Assembly (NCBI GenBank): GCA_011763485.2
Contig: JAANSK020228856.1
Span: 1 to 24,193, forward strand
Length of the DNA stretch: 24,193 nt
Source of the DNA: Isoetes engelmannii
Lineage: Eukaryota; Streptophyta; Lycopodiopsida; Isoetales; Isoetaceae
Direction of reading: 5' to 3'
The number at the start of each line of letters is the position of its first letter. Position 1 is the first letter of the stretch. The notes under the pieces are model-generated. The model did no database searches, was not told where the DNA came from, and saw nothing but the letters and a program-made list of their open reading frames with translations. The translations under genes and the position numbers were made by a program. Positions 10,003 through 18,085 of the stretch are shown here, in pieces.

Positions 10003-13000
10003 ATGGCTCAGGGTATTGCGTTCACTCCGCCAAGTTGTAACTCGGCCGGAAGACCCGTCTGTGCGAAGTGCATCCCTACAAGGAGAAGATGGGCAATATC
10101 GGCTTTGGAGAAAGAAAGTGGTGCGGGATCCAATACCATAGTCATAGTTGGTGCTGGCATTGCCGGTCTTGCCTCTGCTCTTGCATTTCACAGGTGGGTT
10201 CCTTTCTTGCAGAATTGCATCTCTTTGTTTAGAAAAAATTAACATTTAAATTCAAATTGCTTTTCTTGGTCATAAATATCTTAGCCTCGATCTCTTTCGT
10301 TATCCGTAGCATTATTCCACTAGCACAATGGCATGAATGAACATTTGTTCCACTTCAAGCTGCATTTTCTTTAACGCATCAATGCAATTTGTAAAATGCT
10401 TTCTCAACTTATGTGACAATGAATGTCATAGTTTAATATGAACACTTTTGGTTTCGACCTGTCATAGTGGACGAAAATTTTAGTGACTTGCAGGTTAGGA
10501 ATCAAAACACTAGTTCTGGAACAGTCAGATTCACTAAGAGCAGGTGGGACAGCTATTGGAGTTTGGAAAAATGCTTGGCGTGCTCTTGATGTGCTGGGAG
10601 TTGCCGATGAATTGCGTGAAAGCTTTGACAATATCTCTAGGTAAGTTACTTTCTGCAAATAAAAGTGAGAGGTGATCTGTGCATTAAACCCATGTAAATT
10701 CTCTACATTCAAACATGTGCTATTGGCTTGACTAGGCAGAAGTATGACGCTACATATCGAAATTTAGCAAGACATATTCTGCATGATTAGATGTGTCCAA
10801 AAATTAGCAGGTGCATTTTAACCTATGCCACACAGACTTGAGCACGAAGTCAATTGATGCTATATGCCTTAATGGAATTTGCAAAATATAGTTTCAATAT
10901 CCTGTTTCTAGTAGACATCACCATTTGTTGTTTACTTTGAAGTAAAATATGTGGAGTATAGATTACAGAAACAGGACCTAAAAAATGGACGAATTCAGAA
11001 CAAATGAAATATCTGACACTAAAGTCGAGTGTCTTGTTGAATTACTCTAGTGTATAAGAGTAATGAGGTAAATTTGTTCTTAATGCAGTGCAAAGATTTT
11101 CTCAGACGCTGGAAATATGGTCCACGAATTCAGCTTCCATGATGATAGGTAAAAATACAAGTAATATTCCGTTAAAAATGAAGGTTTTCTGAGTTTTATA
11201 TTGGAGACACTTTAGATTCTTAAAAATATATGAATGAAGTCTTATTTGGTTTTTTCTTCTGATATCTTATGTTGCCAGCTACAGTGAATTACGGCCCGTA
11301 CAGCGGAAAGCACTCCTGGAGGCGCTTGCAAAGCCCCTTCCTCAGGACACTATTAGGTTTAACAGCAAGGTGGCAAAAATATCAAAAGTTAAACAAGGAC
11401 AGTATACCGAAATATATTTGGATGATGGAACAACTATCACTTCAAAGGTTTGCATGCTTATTGCAATAGCAACAGTGCTTGCCAACAGTTGTATGATTGT
11501 CTTGCAAAAGAATCTTGCAGGTGCTAATTGGATGTGATGGTGTGCGTTCTGTTGTTGCCAAATGGATGGGCCTCAAGGAACCTGGCTTTGTGGGTCAATA
11601 TGGTACCCGAGGTGTAGCTAATTACCCGAGAGGTCACCGATTTGGATCTGTTTTAAGACAATACCTTGGCCGGGGTGTTCGTGCAGGAATTATTCCCATG
11701 GATTCTAATAAGGTGTACTGGTTCCTTGCTTTTAAAAGTTCATCACAAGGTATACTCCCTCCCGCCGCCCTTACTTCGTCTGTGCCTCAAGAAGTATTGC
11801 TTATGCCAAACATGGTAGCTTCAGGTGTCATTCAATCTACATAAATTTGGTTAGATGCAGGAAGGTTGAAATGATTGTCTTCTCAAGGAATCTGATTGAA
11901 ATGAAAACGTTTATTCTCAAATGCGTGGGTCTGCAATGGGTTGTCTTTCACCATCTTAATTTAACCTTTATGCACCTAATAAGAGCTTAGCAATAATCAG
12001 TTTATTAGGGCATGACTTGGAGCATCTTTGTGTCCCTCACACGTAGGTCTACCTATCAAAGAGCAGCGTACCTTTAGATACTAAAAAGACAGTACTGGCA
12101 TGTCCATGTTACCAATGTGCAAAAGGTTCGATGGGTTTTATTCATAATCTCTTTTCTCTTGGCCACAATGTGATTGGAGAAACCTACTAGTGAAGAACGT
12201 ATTCATACTGTAGCATAAGTTTCCTAAATTGACTGCAAGTGGCAGAAAATGAGTGTTTTATCTTTACTGGTGGATGAGACTAGTTCCTAGTAATCCTGGT
12301 AACCAGCTTTCACGATCAGAAGCCTAGGAAATGATTGCATTAAAGAAGGTATTGTAGTTGAAGGGTCCTGGAGTGTCAATGTAAGATATCAATTCAGTTG
12401 AGTACTCAATGATTTGATAGGAAAAGATCTATACCCTGCCATCTGATTGTGAAAAAACTAGAGATGGAAACACGATTTCCTTTCTTGAAGGACACATGGA
12501 GAAGGACCAGACTTACCTTCATATTTAGGTATATTTCTTGTGTTTATATGTGGTGGCGAACTTTGTAGGCATCAGGATGCCAATTTCCTGTTAGGAGACT
12601 CAAAATATTTTTTCTATGATACCTTGGATTTGAAAGTCCAATGCAGTGGGACTAGTTTTTCAACCGATCTTTTCTTTTCACTTATGAAACATGAGGTCCA
12701 TGTAGAATATATATCTTTGTCGTTGAGCCACTTTGATTCTTAGGCTTCTAGTTTACACAACATATGATGGATGGTTTTATGAGCATTATCAGGTAACAAA
12801 ATGATGCTGTGATGCATCATGGATAAGCCATGATCTCAAATCCAATGCCATGCATGGCAGAATGCCTAAAAGATGATACTTAGTTCCTTTTAATAATAGC
12901 TACTGCTAAAATAATCATTGATAATTGTGTTTAGATATATCCTTCTTAAACTTTGATAATCTTTGTTGGCAGGTATAATCACTGACCATGAAATAATGAA

Positions 13001-13505
13001 GGAAGAGACAAAGAACATGATTAAAGATTGGTCAAACGATGCAAAGGAAGTCATGTTTGATCTTATAGACAACTCCACCCCAGAGTCTCTCAGTAGGAAT
13101 TCGTTGAGGGACAGGTGGGCAATTCCATATATGAGTCCAAGCTTGGCTGTTGATGGAGTAACACTTGCTGGAGATGCACTTCATCCTCTGACACCCAACC
13201 TGGGCCAAGGAGGATGCTTGGCCTTGGAAGACGGAGTTATTTTGGCTAGAGAAATTTATACTGCTTTCCAGAACCAAGGGGAGTCTAGCAACAGCATATC
13301 ACAGGCTCTAGAAGCATATGTGAATCAAAGATGGAAGAGATTTTTACCATTGACAGTCAAGTCTCGTATTATAGGCACACTTTTGATGTTGGAATCTCCG
13401 TTGATCTGTTACGTTCGAGATAACTTTGGTCTTCGTCTCGTGCTGCGACCTTCTAGTTTCTTAAGCCATACATATTTTGATTGTGGAGCTTTACCCACAC
13501 CTTAA
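10003..13505 (+). CDS. FAD-dependent monooxygenase (CTF2/MO1-like), six exons, 442 aa
   Basis: Class A flavoprotein hydroxylase family (related to salicylate hydroxylase and zeaxanthin epoxidase; in plants closest by memory to the CTF2/MO1 group). The substrate is unknown. Exons: 10003-10193, 10494-10640, 11089-11148, 11279-11447, 11521-11749, 12973-13505. All introns are GT-AG and phases join to 442 codons plus TAA. Seen: an N-terminal stretch of about 44 residues rich in Ser, Ala and Arg with few acids, fitting a chloroplast transit peptide; TIVIVGAGIAGLASALAFHR with the Rossmann GxGxxG at 50-55 and the ribose-binding acid E73; RAGGTAIGVWKNAWRALD; the DG motif VLIGCDGVRS (D195, G196); the GD motif LAGDALHPLTPNLGQGG (G332, D333); and a C-terminal FDCG. 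An in-frame TAG at 9997-9999 supports this start. Intron 5 is long (1223 bp) with no coding content I could recognise. The family is firm, the reaction is not. Confidence 0.93.
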
Positions 13506-13803
13506 TATTTTGAACTGTGAATTTTTGCTTTTGCTTTCCACATGTTTATAATGCTACCAGATATACAGTTTTCAGCCTATGGACTAGGGTCTGCTTGGCC
13601 TCATTTTAATATAGTTATCTAGGGAAAAAAATGCAATGCAAAGTTTATGACATTTTTGAGCCTGATACAAGTATATTGGGACTATATTTGGAGCAACAGC
13701 CCTTGGATAGTAGCACAGTCGAGAAGAAGATACGATCATCCAGTAAAAAAATTCTAGATCCGAAGTTTATGTTGTTTTTCACTTCAAAGGACAGCACGTC
13801 TTA

Positions 13804-14036
13804 GGGGGGTTTCTCATGGACGGACCTAGAGGCGAAACCTGAAAGCTCAAGGTTTCTGAGTTCCCATGAACCATAAGGCCTCAAGGTTTTCTATCTGAGC
13901 GATTGATTCAACTCAGGTCCAAGACCTCACCAGAAAGTAACTGTGATGCATTACTTTTGGTTCAGGTCTCAAACCTGAGCCCCAAAACTCGACTCTCCAG
14001 AAAACCTGTGGGTTTCGCATCCATGGGAAAGCCCCC
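13804..14036. mobile_element. MITE, Tourist/PIF-Harbinger-like, 233 bp
   Basis: The left end GGGGGGTTTCTCATGGA and the reverse complement of the right end, GGGGGCTTTCCCATGGA, match at 14 of 17 positions. The 3-bp sequence TTA flanks both sides (13801-13803 and 14037-14039), the target-site duplication used by PIF/Harbinger-type elements. It has no coding capacity, so it is non-autonomous and would need a transposase from elsewhere. It lies about 300 bp after the monooxygenase stop codon. Confidence 0.85.
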
Positions 14037-14427
14037 TTATTAACACAGCCTTCTTGTCGTTTGTACTCGAAGTTCTGCTAAAATTTGTGATTCATAAAAT
14101 GAAATGCATCTACACCACAACTCATGATGGGTGCATGTTTTAGCGACTACAAATTCATAGCACCGATTTCCAGGATTAATAAAAAAATGTGCTTGTGCAC
14201 TGTAGGTTGCCCTTAAATCTGTTAGAAAATATGCAGAATCATGCCTCCGAGACAACTAGGAAGGAGTGTAACAATGCTTCATCCAGAAGAAGCAAGAGGG
14301 GACAATTTCGTAACCTTAGCTAAAGCAGCAGAAGAAGCCGAACTTGCCTTGTGCAGGTGAAGGCAAAATAACTTCAAACAACTATGAATGTCGTAGATGG
14401 TTGTGAACACAAGGCACTAGGTCGCCC

Positions 14428-14438
14428 GGGGGGGGGGG
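14428..14438. repeat. G11 homopolymer
   Basis: Eleven consecutive G follow CGCCC. Such runs are prone to sequencing length error and, on minus, form a C tract. Confidence 0.9.
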
Positions 14439-14495
14439 CTGCAAAACGGAAGCTACCCCAGATATGTAATGAGATGGATACAATAGATGCTTATA

Positions 14496-14530
14496 ATCCA
14501 TATTATCGCTAAATCCATATTATCGCTAAA
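14496..14530. repeat. 17-bp exact tandem duplication
   Basis: ATCCATATTATCGCTAA occurs twice in direct succession. It lies between the MITE and the tRNA-like fold; no function can be assigned. Confidence 0.85.
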
Positions 14531-14771
14531 TCCTAGCCATTGATGGCCAGGATATTCTAAAAAAGATTCCCTCTAGTGGAACCTGGATCGTCTGCCCAGA
14601 TTGAGATGGGGTCAATCCCCAAATTCCACGTAAGCCTATGATTCTCCCCTAAGGTTGAGAAGTCAATGATTCAGTCAACCTCCAAGTCAATTCAGCATGC
14701 ACCAAACTAAATGAAGAGCTGCCACCTGGTCACGCCCTCCACCCTATAAAAGATCAGAACACGAAAGGAAA

Positions 14772-14854
14772 AGGGGTAGGGGGATTCGAACCCCCTCCGC
14801 TGTGCGGATTCCAATGTACTCCTCCACGGCCTAAAGCCGGGGGGCTATTCCCAT
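14772..14854 (-). repeat. Decayed class II tRNA-like fold (pseudo-tRNA or SINE head)
   Basis: On minus the 83-nt stretch has box A-like TAGCCCCCCGG, a D-arm-like hairpin CGGC-TTTAG-GCCG, a variable-arm-like hairpin TCCGC-ACA-GCGGA placed directly before a perfect T-arm GGGGG-TTCGAAT-CCCCC containing box B GGTTCGAATCC. Acceptor-like ends ATGGGAA and TACCCCT pair at five of seven positions. Length and the long variable arm match Ser/Leu tRNAs. The 18 nt where the anticodon arm should be do not form a stem, so it is not a working tRNA. tRNA-derived SINEs keep just these A and B boxes. No poly(A) tail or flanking duplication was found to settle it. Confidence 0.5.
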
Positions 14855-14924
14855 GCAAGCATGCACACAAGCAGATGCTATTCACAGTCACATATACACA
14901 GCCGGTATGCAATTCCTTTTTTTT

Positions 14925-15061
14925 TTTTTTCCTTTTTCAAGTATCCTATGTACAGAAAACATGCAAATCATTCCCTTCTTTTTTAAATGCTCTTTTTTCC
15001 ATTTTCCAAGTATACTATGTACGCATCACATGCAAATCATTCAAAACATTTTCAACTGCTC
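14925..15061. repeat. About 69-bp imperfect tandem duplication
   Basis: Two units share CAAGTAT-CTATGTAC and CATGCAAATCATTC with a 69-bp offset (for example CAAG at 14938 and at 15007). A T12 or longer run lies at the left unit. Lies downstream of the minus-strand ORF at 15152-15703. Confidence 0.75.
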
Positions 15062-15151
15062 ACAACTCTTCCAATGCAACCCACGAACAAGAAATGACAC
15101 CAAGGTGAGACACACAACCACAGAAACACAAACAACAGTAACACAAGCTAG

Positions 15152-15703
15152 TTATACCTCGTGCAATGCAGCGGCATGTCGCCGCTGCAGAGCATCTATC
15201 CTCCTTAGCTGCCTTACCCATATGCCCCTAGCAAGGTTCATGTGCGCACGCAAAGCATTTCTCTGCTCAACATTTACATTTATTATTTCCCACTCCACGG
15301 CTGCTAGCGCTTGTTCCAAGGCATAGAACAAACTGCCAAGCTGGATTCTGAGGACCCTTACTGCAGCAGCCACACTTTCGGCTATTGTATTGATGGAAAC
15401 AACGTTCTCTATTAGCTCACCGCCAACATGGCCATGCTCAGCTTCGGGATTAGCCACCCGAGGATCTGGTAGACCACTAGCGATTAACTGGGGTATGTCT
15501 GGCATTTGCGTGGCTAGTGGAACAGGCTGCGGGAATGCAGGGCCATGTGGTGGAAAGAGGGGAAGAAGCTGAGACTGAAGAGGAACAGGAGGAGGCGGAC
15601 AAAAGATTGCCCGTGATGTCACGCCATCATCGCTGCTATCCGTGAGGTCTATGACCTCACGCACATCAGCGTGCCCATTAGCTTCAGCAATTGGAACTGG
15701 CAT
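15152..15703 (-). CDS. Unidentified 183-aa protein with SUMO-interaction-like motif
   Basis: The frame starts MPVPIAEANGHADVREVIDL at 15703 and ends HEV then TAA at 15152. The block EVIDLTDSSDD (residues 16-26) has the hydrophobic core plus acidic tail of a type-b SUMO-interacting motif. Next comes a Pro-rich linker (about residues 35-75), then a helical, Ala/Arg/Leu-rich C-terminal half (LRIQLGSLFYALEQALAAVE, later RQLRRIDALQRRHAAALHEV). GAG|GTATAA at the end and TGCAG|GT just before the ATG could also be splice sites, so this may be an internal exon (15158-15705) of a larger gene. The Kozak context is weak. I do not recognise the family; a role in a SUMO-linked nuclear process is inference from the motif only. 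Confidence 0.5.
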   Translation of the reverse strand: MPVPIAEANGHADVREVIDLTDSSDDGVTSRAIFCPPPPVPLQSQLLPLFPPHGPAFPQPVPLATQMPDIPQLIASGLPDPRVANPEAEHGHVGGELIENVVSINTIAESVAAAVRVLRIQLGSLFYALEQALAAVEWEIINVNVEQRNALRAHMNLARGIWVRQLRRIDALQRRHAAALHEV

Positions 15704-15791
15704 ACCTGCATCTCCACAGTACATGATGTGCAAAAACAAAAGAACCAAAAAACCACAAAAACACATGATGCCCCAAGGATTTCACAGCAAT

Positions 15792-15991
15792 GACAAGAAA
15801 CAGATATCTCTTCAAAACCAAAACACCTATTCAAGAAAGCAACAGACCACCACAAGGGTTTCGGCTACTTCCCTGGTTACAGTAAACATAAAGCAAAAGA
15901 GCACAAGAAATACATATCTCTTCAAAACCAGAACACGTTTTCAAGAAACCAACAGACCACCACAAGGGTTTCGGATCCTTCCCTGTTACAT
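15792..15991. repeat. 110-bp-period imperfect tandem duplication
   Basis: Copies at about 15792-15882 and 15903-15991 share ATATCTCTTCAAAACCA, CAACAGACCACCACAAGGGT and TTCGG with a 110-bp offset and several substitutions plus a 1-bp indel. It lies just upstream (minus) of the 183-aa ORF, so it may be in its intron or leader. Confidence 0.9.
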
Positions 15992-16164
15992 TTACTCCAA
16001 AAACCAGCAATACATTTACTCCATAAACACTCACATTACCAGCCGGAATTGATAGCCTACCCTGCTTACAGCCTCAAAAACCAACCATACCTCTTGGAAG
16101 ATGCTCACAAAACTCACAGGGAAGGATCTGAAATCCCTGCACGACCTGCTGCTGCTCAACACCA

Positions 16165-16237
16165 ACGACTCAGAAGAAAAGAGGAATCCGGCTGAGAAGA
16201 AAACAGGGATCCGCCTAAGAAGAAAAGAAGGATCCGC
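16165..16237. repeat. Three short direct repeats of GAAGAAAAG...GGATCCGCC type
   Basis: GGAATCCGGC, GGGATCCGCC and AGGATCCGCC each follow an AGAAGAAAA-type stretch, at about 24-27-bp spacing. They make short minus-strand frames look repetitive (Phe/Ser/Arg-rich) and argue against those frames being real proteins. Confidence 0.6.
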
Positions 16238-16239
16238 CA

Positions 16240-17440
16240 TGATATAGCGGACTGCATGCCGACCAACTCGCAGCCCCCATAAACGTGGAGGCCGCCTTCC
16301 ACCACGTTTACCCTAAAATTTACACAAAATGGCTCCTCGACCACTGCCAGAACCAAAACCCCATTCCACCTCATCCCAAATACGGTTTTCCATACAAGTA
16401 CACACCCACAACCTTCCACAATCTTACAGTATCAGATACGCCTTAAACATTTTTTTCCCTTTGTAGTTCCAGAGACCGGTGAAGGCGAAAATCCATAAAA
16501 CAAACATAAAAAGCGAGCTGGCTCAATTCTTAAAACCGGATCCTTTCCTTCTTAAAACTCTGTTTTGAACTAGCAAACCTTAAAGCTTCACTGGAGCTTT
16601 TGCCAATGGTTTATAACTGAGAAGACTGGTTTGGCAAACCAAACCTAACTGGCTAAATTCTTACCCCATCGTTGCACCGACCTGCCCATTCACACAGAGC
16701 AAAGAAGCTAAAAGCCAAGGCCGATTTTGACAAGGGGCTTACCTGCTGCCATCTCCATGCCAAACCAGAACAAGCCCCGCTACCGGACATCCGGAGTTGA
16801 CGCTAACGATCCCAAACCCAACCTCTACCATTGATCGACAGCAGCCAACCCAACCTCTAAGGCTGCCTAACGCAGCTGGGCAAATAAATGAACTGTCAAA
16901 CCAGGTCTCCAAACCCATCTTGGCCGTCCAACCCCAAAAACCCACTATCGGCACAAATTCTTGTATAATGTTAATGTTTTAAGGGCTTACACTTAATCCT
17001 GTTGTGGTTGGTTTCGACAAACCAAAGGAAGAACGAAATGGGGACGAACTTTTTGGGGTTTGCCTGCGATGGGCGGAGCTGCAGATCCGACCCATGCATG
17101 AATCGAGCATCCCCAGGAATGAAGTCCACCTGTAAGGGGTCAAAATTAGAATTGGATGCATGCAGAGCAGTTTGAGGCAGCATAAATTGCAGATTGATTC
17201 GTTTTAAAAGGACCCATTTCGGATTATCGCTCTGTGGCTGCTATATTCTGGCAGTCTAAGATGAAAATTGGTCAGGGTAGACCAATTCAGACCTATGGGA
17301 GGTCATAGCAGATCCGGGCTTTAGATTATTCTTTGCTTGCTCAATAGAGAATTGAAGCAGGGCTCCATTTCTTATTTCTTATAAGTAGCTACAATTCTTA
17401 CAAGTAACTGCTGTTACTTAATTACAACAGTACTGGGGGA
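16240..17440. other. Stretch without recognised genes
   Basis: Several short minus-strand frames (16156-16419, 16739-16954, 16971-17183) resemble no known family. The stretch could be 5' leader and promoter for the minus-strand ORF at 15152-15703, but no clear splice chain was found. Confidence 0.4.
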
Positions 17441-17694
17441 TGTTAATGAAGCCAGACTTCATTTGATCTCTAAGAGATCATGATTCATATCTTGACCAGC
17501 ACTAGAGATCTAGGATCTGGAGGTGCTATGAAGTTAGACTTCTTTAAATCTTCTCAAGAAGATTTAACAGAGTAGTGTGGTTGAAGCAGTGCTTCAAATC
17601 CTTGTGCAGGTTTATCTGGGATTTCTTTATTTCCTATATACTTCAAAGAGTCTACAGTCTACATTCCCAGTCAATATAAATTGTCTTACAAGCC
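17441..17694 (+). mobile_element. Possible solo-LTR-like segment, low confidence
   Basis: A G-rich purine run (GGGGGA) is followed by TGTTAATGAAGCCAGAC, the look of a polypurine tract next to an LTR start. Inside are short hairpins (GATCTCTAAGAGATC; AAATCTTC with GAAGATTT; TTGAAGCAGTGCTTCAA) and a CTATATA motif. A possible end is the ACA near 17694. I found no matching target-site duplication and no second copy, so this may be only hairpin-rich SUS downstream sequence. If real it is an old fossil. Confidence 0.22.
17626..17631 (-). terminator. Candidate polyadenylation signal AATAAA for sucrose synthase
   Basis: Minus reads AATAAA here, about 455 nt after the SUS stop codon and beyond the 167-bp duplication. 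It is the clearest canonical signal I saw downstream of the gene. Plant signals are loose, so an earlier site inside the duplicated unit is possible. Confidence 0.35.
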
Positions 17695-17751
17695 TTTTGA
17701 ACACTTGAAAGGTACACACCAAACATATGGAGTTACGACAGCAAAAATGCG

Positions 17752-18085
17752 AGAATATCTATTCAATAGACAAAACACTTTTTTCTCAGCAACAGTTATT
17801 ATGGAAGCCTACAGAGCTTGAAATGATACAACATTTCAGCACCAAAAACTACTCAGCTTCCATTTCCAAGAAGCGGTGGCAGTACCGGCTGCTCTAAACT
17901 CCGAAGATTAGTGGAGCAAGAATATCTATTCAATAGACAAAACACTTTTTTCTCAGCAACAGTTATTATGGAAGCCTACAGAGCTTGAAATGATACAACA
18001 TTTCAGCACCAAAAACTACTCAGCTTCCATTTCCAAGAAGCGGTGGCAGTACCGGCTGCTCTAAACTCCGAAGATTAGTGGAGCA
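17752..18085. repeat. Perfect 167-bp tandem duplication in the SUS 3' UTR
   Basis: Unit 1 is 17752-17918 and unit 2 is 17919-18085. Compared base by base they are identical across 167 bp, including the six-T run. The right unit ends at the base next to the SUS stop codon (TGA at 18088-18086 on minus), so on the transcript the duplication starts immediately after the stop. The first base on each outer side does not extend the match. The lack of divergence points to a very recent event or an assembly error. Confidence 0.95.

Noticed and set aside
9835-10245. 136-codon minus-strand ORF
   Set aside because: Antisense to exon 1 of the monooxygenase gene; shadow frame.
13032-13277. 81-codon minus-strand ORF
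   Set aside because: Antisense to the last monooxygenase exon; shadow frame.
14772-14854. Functional tRNA gene
   Set aside because: The anticodon stem does not form and the acceptor stem has mismatches, so it is kept only as a tRNA-like remnant.
14853-15326. 157-codon plus-strand ORF
   Set aside because: Cys/Phe/Ser/Thr-rich with poly-T-coded Phe runs and overlapping a local tandem repeat; not protein-like.
16031-16419. Minus-strand ORFs rich in Phe, Ser and Arg
   Set aside because: Their repeated text arises from short DNA repeats containing GGATCC; no family recognised.
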